Shown: positions 26,226-35,292 of the stretch, piece by piece | Numbering within the stretch: the stretch's first letter is position 1 | Layout: every line of letters starts with the position of its first letter | Assembly: GCA_043785105.1 (NCBI GenBank) | Contig: JAYVXO010000193.1 | Coordinates: forward strand, 62,001-126,000 | Origin: Fimbriiglobus sp043785105 | GTDB taxonomy: Bacteria; Planctomycetota; Planctomycetia; Gemmatales; Gemmataceae | Direction of reading: 5' to 3' | Length of the DNA: 64,000 bases | The notes under the pieces: model-generated | Database searches by the model: none | Seen by the model: the letters and a program-made list of their open reading frames with translations, nothing else | Told to the model about the DNA's origin: nothing | Made by a program: the position numbers and the translations under genes

Positions 26226-27740
26226 ATGCTCGTTCGGAAGTTCCTGGTCCCCATCGTCTTGATGGCGTGGTTCGCAACCGCCCCCACAGCACGGGCTGAT
26301 TTTAAGTTCAACGCGATGTTCACCGACAATGCCGTGTTGCAACAGGGCCAAGTGATCCCGGTTTGGGGCACTTGCGATGAGGACGAAAAAATTAGCGTGA
26401 CCCTCGGCGACCAGTCGTCGGACGCCCGCATCGTCGGCAAGCAATGGGTCGCTTTTTTGAAAGGCCCTGGAGCCGGTGGGCCGTTTGAACTGAAAGCCCA
26501 AGGCAAGTCGATTCACCACGTCTGTAAAAACGTGATGGTCGGCGAAGTGTGGGTTTGCTCGGGGCAGTCGAACATGGAAATGTCGGTGAATTCGAGTTTT
26601 GAACCGGAGAAAACCAAGAAGAACTCGACGAACCCGAACATCCGCTTATTCACCGTGAAGAAGCGCACTGCCACGGCCCCGATCTCGGATCAAAACGACC
26701 TCGGCCACTTCACCAAGTGGGATGAGTGCGGACCGGACACCGTCGGCAACTTCTCCGCAGTCGCCTACGCATTTGGTGCCAACCTGCAGAAGAATTTGCC
26801 AGCCAACACGCCGATCGGGTTGATCCACACGTCGTGGGGCGGCACTCCCGCCGAAGCGTGGATGAGCAAAGAATCCCTCGATTCCGTGCCGGAACTGAGG
26901 TACTACAACGACCGCGCAAAGAAAGCCGCCACCGATACCGAAGCCAGCAAGAAAGCGGTCGGGCCGAACACGCCGTCATCACTTTACAACGCGATGCTTT
27001 ACCCCGTCATGCCCTACGCCATTCGCGGCGCGATTTGGTACCAGGGGGAGTCCAACGCCGGGCGGGCGTATGAATACAAGACGCTGTTCACGACGATGAT
27101 TACGGACTGGCGCAAGAACTGGGACAAGAAAGCCGATCCGCTGTTCAAAGACGGACCACATCTGCAAAATGACTTCCCGTTCTACGCCGTTCAACTCTCG
27201 GCGTGGCACGCTGGTGATGCCGACGGCGTGACTTGGCCGGAGTTGCGCGAGGCGCAAACGCTGGCGACGAAAACCCTCAAAAACGTCGGCATGGCGGTCA
27301 CCACGGATGTCGGCGACCTGCTCGACATTCACCCGAAGGACAAGCTCACGGTTGGCACCCGCCTCGCGTTGGCAGCCCGCGCCCAAACCTACGGCCAGAA
27401 GATCGCCGGCAGCGGGCCGACCTACAAAGAGATGAAGATTGACGGCGAGAAAGTGACGCTGAGCTTCGACAACGTCGGCGGTGGGTTGGTCAAAAAATAT
27501 GAGATGCTGAACGGCTTCACGATTTGCGGGGATGACCACTACTTCTACCCCGCCAAAGGCGTATTGGTCGGCAACACCGTTGTGGTGTCGAGCGACAAGG
27601 TCTCGACACCCGTTGCGGTCCGCTTCGGGTGGAAGAACTACCCGGTGTTGAACTTGTACAACAAAGACGGTTTACCCGCCGTGCCGTTCCGCACCGACGA
27701 TTTCCCCTGGACCACAGGGCCGAAGAAGGAACGACCCTAG
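26226..27740 (+). CDS. Secreted sialate O-acetylesterase (SASA family)
   Basis: The 504-residue protein has a signal peptide, FLVPIVLMAWFATAPTARA, cleaved near residue 24. The SASA/SGNH-type hydrolase core includes VWVCSGQSNMEMSV with the nucleophile Ser115 in GQSN, WGGTPAEAWMS, and AIWYQGESNAGRAYEY. Late DIHPKDK supplies the catalytic Asp and His. Such enzymes remove O-acetyl groups from sialic acids and probably other acetylated glycans, fitting a polysaccharide-degrading lifestyle. The start at 26226 is set by the signal peptide. It is followed after 88 nt by an FAD oxidoreductase, with no obvious functional link. Confidence 0.93.
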   Translation: MLVRKFLVPIVLMAWFATAPTARADFKFNAMFTDNAVLQQGQVIPVWGTCDEDEKISVTLGDQSSDARIVGKQWVAFLKGPGAGGPFELKAQGKSIHHVCKNVMVGEVWVCSGQSNMEMSVNSSFEPEKTKKNSTNPNIRLFTVKKRTATAPISDQNDLGHFTKWDECGPDTVGNFSAVAYAFGANLQKNLPANTPIGLIHTSWGGTPAEAWMSKESLDSVPELRYYNDRAKKAATDTEASKKAVGPNTPSSLYNAMLYPVMPYAIRGAIWYQGESNAGRAYEYKTLFTTMITDWRKNWDKKADPLFKDGPHLQNDFPFYAVQLSAWHAGDADGVTWPELREAQTLATKTLKNVGMAVTTDVGDLLDIHPKDKLTVGTRLALAARAQTYGQKIAGSGPTYKEMKIDGEKVTLSFDNVGGGLVKKYEMLNGFTICGDDHYFYPAKGVLVGNTVVVSSDKVSTPVAVRFGWKNYPVLNLYNKDGLPAVPFRTDDFPWTTGPKKERP

Positions 27741-27828
27741 GGAACGACCGTGGGGTTGGTGACTATCATCTTCGCAGGGGCGGGCATTCATGCTCGCCCC
27801 GATTTTGTTTTTCGAGACGAGGTTCGCT

Positions 27829-29082
27829 ATGTCGGGTCAAGCCGATGTCGTCGTGATTGGTGGCGGGGTGATCGGCACGGCGTGCGCCTACTATTTGGCG
27901 AAGGCCGGCAAGCGGGTCACGCTCATCGACCGGCAGCAGTTCGGCGCCGCCTGCTCGCACGGCAACTGCGGGTACGTCTGCCCCAGTCACGTCCTGCCGC
28001 TCGCTGCACCCGGCGCCATCAGCAGTACGCTGAAAACGCTGTTCCACAAGAACTCGCCGTTGAAAGTCCGCCCTGGCTTCGCGCTCGCTAACCTCGGGTG
28101 GTTCCTCAACTTCGCCCGTAAATGTAATCAACGCGACATGCTCGCCGCCGCCGTCGGCATTCAAGTGTTGCTGAACGTTTCGCGGACACTGTACAACGAC
28201 TTGCTGACGACGGAAACGATTGATTGCGAATGGGACACCCACGGCTTGCTGTTCGTGTTCCACACGGCGGCGGCGTTCGAGCATTATTCCGAAGTGAACC
28301 ATCTGCTCACGGATCAGTTCCAGATGCCAGCGGAGCGGTACGACCGGGATGCCGTCCTCACGCTCGAACCGGCCCTAAAACCCGATGCCGCGTCCGGTGG
28401 GTGGCTGTACAAATCGGACGCCCAATTGCGCCCCGATCGGCTGATGAGCGAGTGGCGGAAGGTGCTGGAGAAGCAAGGCGTGACGATCCACGAGAATTGC
28501 GAACTGAAGGGTTTTTCCACCGACGCAGGCGGAGCCAACGCCGTGCAGACGAATCGGGGCGAAATCCCGGCCACGTCGTTCGTCGTAGCCACCGGCGCGT
28601 GGACGCCCCTGCTGAACACGCACCTGGGCTGCAAAATCCCGATCATCCCCGGCAAGGGCTATTCGCTGACGATGCCGCGCCCCGCCCTTTGCCCCACTTA
28701 CCCGTTGATCTTTGAAGAACACCGCGTGGCGATCAGCCCGTTCCGGACCGGCTACCGCATCGGTTCGACGATGGAATTCACCGGCTACGACGCCACGATC
28801 AACCCAGACCGCCTCAAACTGCTCCGCACCGGCGCCGGCATTTATCTCCAAGAACCCGAGTGCGAACCGACGCAAGAAGAGTGGACCGGCTGGCGGCCAA
28901 TGGTCTACGACGGCAAGCCCATCATCGACCGTAGCCCGACCCTGCCCAACGTCATCATCGCCGCCGGCCACGGGATGCTGGGGCTGTCAATGGCCACCGG
29001 CACCGGGAAAATCGTGACGGCAATGCTAACAAATGTGAAACCGCCAATCGAGCTTTCCCATTACTCACTGGCCCGGTTTTGA
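27829..29082 (+). CDS. FAD-dependent D-amino-acid dehydrogenase-like oxidoreductase (DadA family)
   Basis: The 417-residue protein has an N-terminal Rossmann FAD site, DVVVIGGGVIGTACAYYLAK (about 7-26), then GAACSHGNCGYVCPSHVLP, characteristic of the DadA branch of DAO-type oxidases. A GKGYSLTMPRP strand and the C-terminal AAGHGMLGLSMATGTGK flavin-binding block complete it. It likely oxidises a D-amino acid or a cyclic imino acid such as hydroxyproline to an imino product, passing electrons to the respiratory chain. Start at 27829 sets the Rossmann strand close to the N-terminus. A family B repeat element begins 9 nt after the stop. Confidence 0.9.
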   Translation: MSGQADVVVIGGGVIGTACAYYLAKAGKRVTLIDRQQFGAACSHGNCGYVCPSHVLPLAAPGAISSTLKTLFHKNSPLKVRPGFALANLGWFLNFARKCNQRDMLAAAVGIQVLLNVSRTLYNDLLTTETIDCEWDTHGLLFVFHTAAAFEHYSEVNHLLTDQFQMPAERYDRDAVLTLEPALKPDAASGGWLYKSDAQLRPDRLMSEWRKVLEKQGVTIHENCELKGFSTDAGGANAVQTNRGEIPATSFVVATGAWTPLLNTHLGCKIPIIPGKGYSLTMPRPALCPTYPLIFEEHRVAISPFRTGYRIGSTMEFTGYDATINPDRLKLLRTGAGIYLQEPECEPTQEEWTGWRPMVYDGKPIIDRSPTLPNVIIAAGHGMLGLSMATGTGKIVTAMLTNVKPPIELSHYSLARF

Positions 29083-29090
29083 CGAACTCA

Positions 29091-29420
29091 CTGGGTGGGT
29101 GTCACATTTGTTGGTGAAAGTTTGCACACAGTTTGCCGGATTTCAGGCTAAAAGCCTGGGAGCACTCAGCCCAGGGTGAGCCGCTTCGGCGTAACCCTGG
29201 GTTCACAGATCGCTAGTCCCAGCAGTCTGAAGGACTGCGAGCCACGAGTCGGGAACGATGGCTGTCAGCCCTTCAGGCTGAGAATCTTTACGGTGACGAC
29301 CCAGGGCGGCGTCGCCAAGCCTCCTTGCCCTGGGCTGAGTGCTCCCAGGCTTTCAGCCTGAAGAGATAGAATGCCAGTGCAGTGAACAAATTTGCCACCA
29401 ACTCTCGTGACGCTCACCCA
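29091..29420. repeat. MITE-like element family B, copy 1 (about 330 bp)
   Basis: The two ends are inverted repeats: the left end contains GGGTGTCACATTTGTTGGTG and the right end, on the minus strand, GAGCGTCACGAGAGTTGGTGG. Internal stem-loops are present, notably AGGCTAAAAGCCTGGGAGCA near the left pairing with TGCTCCCAGGCTTTCAGCCT near the right, around CAGCCCAGGG. The copy at 33118-33445 has the same internal layout, and 37126-37230 is a deleted version. No open reading frame is supported. It begins 9 nt after the FAD oxidoreductase stop. Confidence 0.8.
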
Positions 29421-29560
29421 ACTACACCCCGCTGGGTGGAATTCAGAAGAATTCACCAGAGCCATGCTATTTTCATGGGTGGGTTTAGCCGGAAAATTCC
29501 CCGCTCCGGGTGGGGTGGAAGTCGTTTCTTCCAGCGAACCACCCGATTCCGTTACTCCGT

Positions 29561-30007
29561 TCAATCTTCGTCCGCGCCCCAGACGCAGACGCCGAAGCCG
29601 TTGAGGTCCACGTCTTCGCCCTTCTCCGGTTCGCCGGGGCCGCCGCGGTCTAGGGACAACCGCACGAACGCCCAGAAGCAGGTTTTTTCGTTCTGCAGGT
29701 CGTAGCCGTTGGCGTCCGTGTCGGCTTCGAGCAACCAGCGCCAACTTCGCTTTTCGGTGCCGGTGTCGGCGGCCTCTTCTTGCCAGCCTTTTAGCACCCG
29801 CGAAATGTTCTGCACGGCCTGCCGCCACGCTTTCGTGTCTTCGATGTGAACTTGTAACTCGTCGGGGGCGGGTTCAAATTCAGCGCCGGGCAGGGTTTTC
29901 ATCGCTTCAAACAGCCGATGCTCCAGCGCCGAGCAACGCCACGGGGACCAGAGGTAGAACGTGACGCCAGGGGTTTCCATCGTCAGCCCGTACAGTTCGA
30001 CCTTCAT
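29561..30007 (-). CDS. Uncharacterised small acidic protein
   Basis: The 148-residue protein is not recognised. From ATG 30007 it reads MKVELYGLTMETPGVTFYLW, followed by a helical and acidic segment (about 25-80), a Trp-rich stretch SWRWLLEADTDANGY, and a C-terminal CFWAFVRLSLDRGG strand. No signal peptide, TM segment or metal motif is visible, so it looks cytoplasmic and globular. The longer frame upstream to 30187 is Arg/Pro-rich and probably non-coding. It is divergent from the phosphoesterase gene at 30186; 30008-30185 should hold both promoters. Confidence 0.6.
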   Translation of the reverse strand: MKVELYGLTMETPGVTFYLWSPWRCSALEHRLFEAMKTLPGAEFEPAPDELQVHIEDTKAWRQAVQNISRVLKGWQEEAADTGTEKRSWRWLLEADTDANGYDLQNEKTCFWAFVRLSLDRGGPGEPEKGEDVDLNGFGVCVWGADED

Positions 30008-30185
30008 CGGTGTCCACTCCCTACCCGGCCCGGTGCGGGGCCGTAAAACGCCTCGTGACGATGTAGTGTGAACTGTAACCCGGACACCCCACCGGGGAAA
30101 GACCGCTCGGCGGTTCTGCCCCCTGAAACTTCCCGGATTCGTCCGCCCAGGCGAACTCGCGGCCCTTGAAGGATGTCTCATCAGC

Positions 30186-31025
30186 ATGAAGCTGCCTACG
30201 ACTGTTGACTACCCCATCATTGCGATCGGTGACTTGCACGGGCGGGTCGAGTGGTTGAATAAACTGGTGGCGAAACTGGAACAACTCCCGGAGTGGCCGA
30301 CCGCCAAGCTGGTGTTTCTCGGCGACCTCGGCGACCGAACTAACGCCGTGCGGGAACTGGTGGATCGGGTGTTGGAGCTACTTTATACGAAGCCCGGCAG
30401 CAGTTGCGTGATGGGCAACCACGATCTGGCCCTGGTTCGGGCGGCGGGGTTGGATGGCCACGAACCGTCCGAATACTGGGTCAAGCGCTACGGCGATTCC
30501 TACGACCACAAGTACACCTTTGAAAGCTACCTCGGGCGCACGCCGGACTCCTACAACTTCAAGAATTGGCAGCAGGATCTGGCGGAACTGAAAGCGACGA
30601 TGCCGCAGAGCCACCGGGAACTGTTCGCCAACTTGCCGTGGGTCGTGGAAGCGACCGGGCACTTGTTTTTGCACTGCGGGTTGTCGCCTGAACTCGATTG
30701 CCCCGCCACGGTTCAGCTTGAATGCCTGTGGCGAAAGATTTGGGACCGCGCCGTCGTGAACCCGAAGTTCGGCACGAAAACCGATCGGTTGTTCACGCCC
30801 GACTACCCCGTCTGGATCGGCGCCGACCGCAAGTCGTCGCGCAACCCGTTGCCATTCCCCGGCAAGACGCAAGTCAGCGGCCACGAGTACACCAAGCACC
30901 CCGATGCCAACCCCGTGCGGATCTGCATCGACACCAGCGGCGGCACGAGAGAACCCCTCACCGGCTGCTTGCTGCGTGGCCCCGGAATCGAGCCAGTGTT
31001 TGTGTTCAGTGACGAGTCGGTTTAG
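30186..31025 (+). CDS. Metallophosphoesterase (calcineurin-like, PPP-type)
   Basis: The 279-residue protein has the metallophosphoesterase core motifs: IIAIGDLHGRVEWL (D16, H18), LVFLGDLGDRTNAVRELVD, MGNHDLALVRA, and late SGHEYTKHP. These supply the binuclear metal ligands. The spacing is like bacterial PPP-family serine/threonine phosphatases and diadenosine tetraphosphatase-like enzymes, so substrate could be a phosphoprotein or a dinucleotide. No signal peptide is seen, so it should be cytoplasmic. A family A palindrome lies 80 nt after the stop, before the sulfatase. Confidence 0.9.
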   Translation: MKLPTTVDYPIIAIGDLHGRVEWLNKLVAKLEQLPEWPTAKLVFLGDLGDRTNAVRELVDRVLELLYTKPGSSCVMGNHDLALVRAAGLDGHEPSEYWVKRYGDSYDHKYTFESYLGRTPDSYNFKNWQQDLAELKATMPQSHRELFANLPWVVEATGHLFLHCGLSPELDCPATVQLECLWRKIWDRAVVNPKFGTKTDRLFTPDYPVWIGADRKSSRNPLPFPGKTQVSGHEYTKHPDANPVRICIDTSGGTREPLTGCLLRGPGIEPVFVFSDESV

Positions 31026-31105
31026 AATCGTCCGCCACAAGACGCGGTTTCGGTTTGCCTTTGGTCATTGGTTGCAACAAAATTCACCGGAGTGCAAACA
31101 AGCAC

Positions 31106-31195
31106 GTTTCACCACAGAGGGCACGGAGAGCCACAGAGCAAATCAATACAGTTTGAATTCTTCTCCGTGGCTCTCCGTGCCCTCTGTGGTGAAAC
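31106..31195. repeat. Palindromic element family A, copy 4
   Basis: Arms 31106-31138 and 31163-31195 are 33-nt inverted repeats, matching at 32 positions. The left begins GTTTCACCACAGAGGGCACG. It sits 80 nt after the phosphoesterase stop and 33 nt ahead of the sulfatase start, so the right arm could occlude or insulate the sulfatase leader. Confidence 0.88.
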
Positions 31196-31228
31196 TCTTT
31201 CCTGTTTAGACTTTCGGAGGCTTCTCCC

Positions 31229-32755
31229 ATGCGGTTCCGTGTGCTTGGCTTGACCTTTCTGACTTGGCTTGTGATGTCCGCCCCAGCGCACGCGGCGCCG
31301 CCGAACATCGTGTTCATATTCAGTGACGACCATGCGTATCAGGCGATTAGTGCGTATGGCCACCCGCTGAAGTTGCTGGACACGCCCAACCTGGATCGGA
31401 TTGCCAAGGGCGGGATGCGGTTCGATCGGTGCTTGGTGCCGAACAGCATTTGCGGGCCGAGTCGCGCGACCGTGATGACGGGCAAGTACAGCCACGCAAA
31501 CGGGTTTTACAACAACACTAACAGCAAGTTTGATGGCAGTCAGGTCACGTTCCCGAAGCTGTTGAAGGCGGCGGGGTATCAGACGGCGGTGATTGGCAAG
31601 TGGCACCTCGTCACCGACCCGGTGGGCTTCGACCATTGGGACATCCTGCCCGGCCAGGGCATCTACTACAACCCGCCGATGATCCGCAACGGCACCCGCA
31701 TCAAGCACACCGGCTACGTGACCGACCTGATTACGGACTTCTCGATCGACTGGCTCAAGGACCGTGACAAGTCGAAGCCCTTCCTGCTGATGTGCCAACA
31801 CAAAGCCCCGCACCGCGAATGGGCACCGGCGCTGCGCCACTTGGGTCACGACAAGGACCGCAAGTACCCGGAGCCGGATACCCTCTTCGACGACTACGCC
31901 GGCCGTGGCAAGGCGGAGAAGAACCAGGACATGACGATCGAAAAAACGATGACGCCCAACGACCTGAAGTTCACCGACCCGGCTGGCATGACCCCGGAGC
32001 AAAAAGCGAAGTGGGACGAGTACTACAAGCTCCGCAACGCCGCGTTCGAGGCGAACAAGCCGACCGGCAACGACCTCGTGCGGTGGAAGTACAACCGCTA
32101 CCTGCACGACTACCTGGGGTGCATCAAGGCGGTCGATGAAGGCGTCGGCAAGGTGCTGGACTACCTGGACGCCGAGGGACTTTCGGACAACACCATCGTC
32201 GTTTACGCCTCCGATCAGGGCTTCTATCTCGGCGAACACGGCTGGTTCGACAAGCGATGGATCTTTGAAGAATCGCTCCGCACCCCGCTCCTGGTGAAGT
32301 GGCCCGGCGTCACTAAACCGGGCACCGTGAACGCGGACATCGTCAGTAACCTTGACTTCGCCGAAACCTTCCTCGATGCCGCCGGGGTCGCCATCCCCAA
32401 AGAGATGCAAGGCCGCAGCTTGAAGCCGGTGCTAAAGGGCGAAACCCCCGCCGATTGGCGCAAAAGCTTCTACTACCACTACTACGAGTACCCCGGCCCG
32501 CACAACGTCGCCCGCCACTACGGCGTGGTCACGGACCGCTATAAGCTCGTCCACTTCTACGAACCCGGCACCGAATACTGGGAACTCTTCGACCGCAAAA
32601 CCGACCCGCAAGAACTCCTCAGCGTCTACGGCAAACCCGACTACGCGGAGACACAGAAGGAACTCCACGACGAGTTGGACAAGCTCCGACGCGACCTCGC
32701 CGTGCCCAACCCCGATCCTGAAGAGACGATGATCCGCCCGAAGAAAGGGAAGTAG
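31229..32755 (+). CDS. Secreted arylsulfatase-type sulfatase
   Basis: The 508-residue protein starts with signal peptide LGLTFLTWLVMSAPAHA and enters the mature domain PPNIVFIFSDDHAYQ, whose D33 and D34 bind the active-site metal. The formylglycine signature is NSICGPSRA with Cys75 as the residue to be oxidised (CxPxR), so it depends on a formylglycine-generating enzyme or a radical-SAM maturase encoded elsewhere. VIGKWHLV, DQGFYLGEHGWFDKRW and EYWELFDRKTDPQEL are sulfatase blocks. Planctomycetes carry many such enzymes for desulfating algal and mucin glycans. The exact sulfate ester is not predictable. Confidence 0.95.
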   Translation: MRFRVLGLTFLTWLVMSAPAHAAPPNIVFIFSDDHAYQAISAYGHPLKLLDTPNLDRIAKGGMRFDRCLVPNSICGPSRATVMTGKYSHANGFYNNTNSKFDGSQVTFPKLLKAAGYQTAVIGKWHLVTDPVGFDHWDILPGQGIYYNPPMIRNGTRIKHTGYVTDLITDFSIDWLKDRDKSKPFLLMCQHKAPHREWAPALRHLGHDKDRKYPEPDTLFDDYAGRGKAEKNQDMTIEKTMTPNDLKFTDPAGMTPEQKAKWDEYYKLRNAAFEANKPTGNDLVRWKYNRYLHDYLGCIKAVDEGVGKVLDYLDAEGLSDNTIVVYASDQGFYLGEHGWFDKRWIFEESLRTPLLVKWPGVTKPGTVNADIVSNLDFAETFLDAAGVAIPKEMQGRSLKPVLKGETPADWRKSFYYHYYEYPGPHNVARHYGVVTDRYKLVHFYEPGTEYWELFDRKTDPQELLSVYGKPDYAETQKELHDELDKLRRDLAVPNPDPEETMIRPKKGK

Positions 32756-32800
32756 AGGTGAGGTATGGAGAGAAGAAACGGGTACGCGGAGAACGCATCA

Positions 32801-33103
32801 ATGGCGGATGATGACATCGTCACGTACAACGGGGTGTCGATGCGACGGGACTATGCGGAGTCGTTGGCGGCAACGCAGTTGTGTCCGCACTACCGGGGTC
32901 ATACCAAACGGTTCCTGCGGATTCCGTTGGGTAGCGAAGTCGGGATGAAGTTCCGCACCCAGGGCCTTGCGATGTGCCCCTGCTGCAATGCCGTCGTGGG
33001 GCAACTCCACGACCCGTTATGCGAGTACGAAGAGTGCCCACGGTGTCAGTCTCAAGTGATGTCGTGTGACTGCGAGTTCTTCACCGAAGACGCGGTGCAT
33101 TGA
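32801..33103 (+). CDS. Cys-rich zinc-ribbon-like hypothetical protein
   Basis: The 100-residue protein has several Cys pairs: MCPCCNAV, ECPRCQSQV, MSCDCEFF, plus single Cys in TQLCPHYRGH and HDPLCEYEE. These could bind two zinc ions in ribbon or knuckle folds. Upstream the frame is open to 32765, but the ATG at 32801 gives a simpler N-terminus, MADDDIVTYNG. It is not recognised as a known family. It follows the sulfatase by 45 nt on the same strand and a family B element begins 15 nt after its stop. Confidence 0.6.
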   Translation: MADDDIVTYNGVSMRRDYAESLAATQLCPHYRGHTKRFLRIPLGSEVGMKFRTQGLAMCPCCNAVVGQLHDPLCEYEECPRCQSQVMSCDCEFFTEDAVH

Positions 33104-33117
33104 ACTACCCCGTCAGC

Positions 33118-33445
33118 GGGTGAGCGTCACATTTGTTGATGGGCCGTTCGTCTACAATCTGCCTGGTTTTTAGGCTGAAAGCCTGGCAGCACTCAGCCCA
33201 GGGCAAGCCGTTTCGGCGCCGCCCTGGGTACGCCGATCCCAATTCAGCAGCCTGAAAGGCTGCGAGCCGAACGCCAAGCGAGCTTGCTGTCAGCCCTTCA
33301 GGCTGAGAGTGTTTTTCTTGACCACCCAGGGCGGCGTCGCAAAGCCTCCTTGCCCTGGGCTGAGTGCTCCCAGCCCGTCGGGCTGAAGACGAATAATGCC
33401 GAAATCGTGGACAGAATGTCCACCAGCAAGCGTGACGCCCACGCG
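33118..33445. repeat. MITE-like element family B, copy 2 (about 330 bp)
   Basis: The left end GGTGAGCGTCACATTTGTTG and the right end, read on the minus strand, TGGGCGTCACGCTTGCTGGT form terminal inverted repeats. Internal segments AGGCTGAAAGCCTGG, CAGCACTCAGCCCAGGG and GCCTCCTTGCCCTGGGCTGA match copy 1 (29091-29420) in order and spacing. There is no supported reading frame. It starts 15 nt after the stop of the Cys-rich protein gene. Confidence 0.8.
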
Positions 33446-33457
33446 CCGTTAAACGAA

Positions 33458-33482
33458 GCAACCCACGGTGGCCGTGGGTTGC
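33458..33482 (-). terminator. Hairpin terminator candidate of the peroxiredoxin gene
   Basis: A perfect 11-bp stem, GCAACCCACGG and CCGTGGGTTGC with a 3-nt loop, lies 22 nt beyond the peroxiredoxin stop codon at 33505. No U-tract follows on the minus strand, so intrinsic termination is plausible but unproven. Confidence 0.55.
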
Positions 33483-33504
33483 GTCTCAGTTCACTTGGGT
33501 TGGT

Positions 33505-34041
33505 TTACTTCAGGGCTTCGACGTACTTCAGCACTTCATCGGGGTGGTCTTTCGGGCTGACCTTGTCGTAAATCTTCGCAATCTTGCCATTCTTATCGAC
33601 GACGAACGTGACCCGTTTCGGTAACTTGCGATCAGCCATTTCGATGCCGAGTTCCTTGATGAGCTTCAGGTCCGTGTCGCACAGCAGTGCGAACGGGAGC
33701 TTGTGGTCCTTGATGAATTTGTCCTGGGCCTTTTCATCGTCCGCACTGGCGCCGATGACGACCGTGTTCTTGGGGAACTTCTCCGCGATGTCGCGGAACC
33801 CGCACGACTCGGTCGTGCAACCGGACGTGCTGGCCTTCGGGTAGAAGAAGATCACGACCGTTTTGCCTTTGAAGTCGGCGATACTGATCGTCTTGGCGTC
33901 GGGCTTCGCCTTTTCGATTTGGGCGGCGGCCAGTTTCACGTCGGGGAACTTGTCGCCTTCCTTCACCTTCAACTTCGAGTCGTCCGCGTAAGCAACTGTC
34001 GTTAACAGTCCCGCGAGTAGGGCAAGAGCCATCCGAACCAT
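33505..34041 (-). CDS. Exported peroxiredoxin of the Bcp/AhpC-TSA type
   Basis: The 178-residue protein has signal peptide MALALLAGLLTTVAYA, then a thioredoxin-fold peroxidase: VVIFFYPKASTSGCTTESCG holds the peroxidatic Cys and a second Cys five residues later, the arrangement of atypical 2-Cys Bcp enzymes. RVTFVVDKNGKIAKIYDKV is the conserved C-terminal strand. An export signal on a Bcp-type enzyme places it in the periplasm or the planctomycete invaginated space, where a reductant must also act. The ATG at 34041 starts the signal sequence; the frame upstream to 34116 is not needed. It is divergent from ychF. Confidence 0.9.
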   Translation of the reverse strand: MVRMALALLAGLLTTVAYADDSKLKVKEGDKFPDVKLAAAQIEKAKPDAKTISIADFKGKTVVIFFYPKASTSGCTTESCGFRDIAEKFPKNTVVIGASADDEKAQDKFIKDHKLPFALLCDTDLKLIKELGIEMADRKLPKRVTFVVDKNGKIAKIYDKVSPKDHPDEVLKYVEALK

Positions 34042-34200
34042 GAGCGTTTCTCCGAAAGGGGTGCGAATCAAAAAGAGGCACGGTGTTGATTTTATGCCCG
34101 CCCGCCGTCGCAGCACTCGAATCGGGCAAATTCCATAAAATCACACGGTCATGGGGTATACCTGGGGTTTCGCTTTCTCTTGCTTGAGGTCGTTGCGGAC

Positions 34201-35292
34201 ATGGAAGCTGGTATCGTCGGTTTGCCAAACGTGGGCAAAAGCACGCTGTTCAACGCCTTGACCAGTTCCAAAACCGCGCAAAGTGCGAACTACCCGTTCT
34301 GCACCATCGAGCCGAACGAGGGCATCGTCAGCGTTCCGGACGATCGTTTGCGGCGGATCAGCCAGTACATCGTGCCGAAGAAGCTGGTGCCGACGGCGCT
34401 GAAACTCGTGGACATTGCCGGCATCGTGAAAGGCGCCAGCGAAGGGCAGGGGCTTGGGAACAAGTTCCTCAGCCACATTCGCCAAGTCGATGCGATTCTG
34501 CAAGTCGTGCGCTGCTTTGAAGACCCGGACATCATCCACGTTTCCGGCGAGGTGAACCCGATTTCGGACATCGAGACCATCGAAATCGAACTGATGCTCG
34601 CGGACATCCAAACGCTCGAGAATTCCCTGTCGCGTGCAGAACGCACCGCGAAAAGCGGCGACAAAGAAGCCATTCAACGGGCCGAAGTGATTAAGAAATG
34701 CCTCGCCCAACTCGCCACCGATCAACCGTTGCGCAAACTCAAACTCGACGCGGAAGAGATCAAGGCCGTCAACAGCTTCGGCCTGATGACCGCCAAGCCG
34801 ATTTTGTACGTGGCCAACGTCGATGAAAACGATTTGACCGGACAAGGGCCGCTGGTCAAACAGGTGCGTGAATTCGCCGCGAAAATCGGCGCGTCGGTGG
34901 TGCCGGTGTGTGCGAAACTGGAAGCGGAGATTGCCGAACTCGACGAAGCCGACCGCGCCGAAATGCTCGCCTCCACCGGGTTGACCGAACCGGCCTTGGC
35001 GGTGTTAGCCCGCGAAGCGTACCGCGTGCTGGGCCTGCAAAGCTACTTCACCGCAGGTGAAAAAGAAGTTCGCGCGTGGACCGTTCCCATCGGCGCGACC
35101 GCCCCGCAAGCCGCCGGGGTCATCCACACCGACTTCGAGAAAGGCTTCATCCGCGTCGAGGTCTACGCGCTCGAAGATTTAGAAACCTACAAGAACGAAA
35201 AAGACATCCGCGCCGCCGGCAAGCTCCGCATCGAAGGCAAAAGCTACGTCATGCAAGACGGCGACATCTGCCACTTCTTGTTCAACACGTAA
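34201..35292 (+). CDS. ychF: Redox-regulated ribosome-binding ATPase YchF
   Basis: The 363-residue protein is full length. The P-loop GLPNVGKSTLFNAL (about 6-19) and ANYPFCTIEPNEG form the OBG-type G1 and switch region. LVDIAGIVKGASEGQGLGN is the G3 block, and NVDENDL replaces NKxD, consistent with ATP rather than GTP preference. The TGS domain (about 278-362) ends YVMQDGDICHFLFNT. It binds ribosomes and links translation to oxidative-stress control. Start MEAGIVGLPN at 34201 is the usual N-terminus. It is divergent from the peroxiredoxin gene; the shared gap is 34042-34200. Confidence 0.97.
   Translation: MEAGIVGLPNVGKSTLFNALTSSKTAQSANYPFCTIEPNEGIVSVPDDRLRRISQYIVPKKLVPTALKLVDIAGIVKGASEGQGLGNKFLSHIRQVDAILQVVRCFEDPDIIHVSGEVNPISDIETIEIELMLADIQTLENSLSRAERTAKSGDKEAIQRAEVIKKCLAQLATDQPLRKLKLDAEEIKAVNSFGLMTAKPILYVANVDENDLTGQGPLVKQVREFAAKIGASVVPVCAKLEAEIAELDEADRAEMLASTGLTEPALAVLAREAYRVLGLQSYFTAGEKEVRAWTVPIGATAPQAAGVIHTDFEKGFIRVEVYALEDLETYKNEKDIRAAGKLRIEGKSYVMQDGDICHFLFNT

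Noticed and set aside
31068..31253. Short frames reading the family A repeat near 31100
   Set aside because: They consist mostly of translated palindrome and are duplicated at other copies, so they are not genes.
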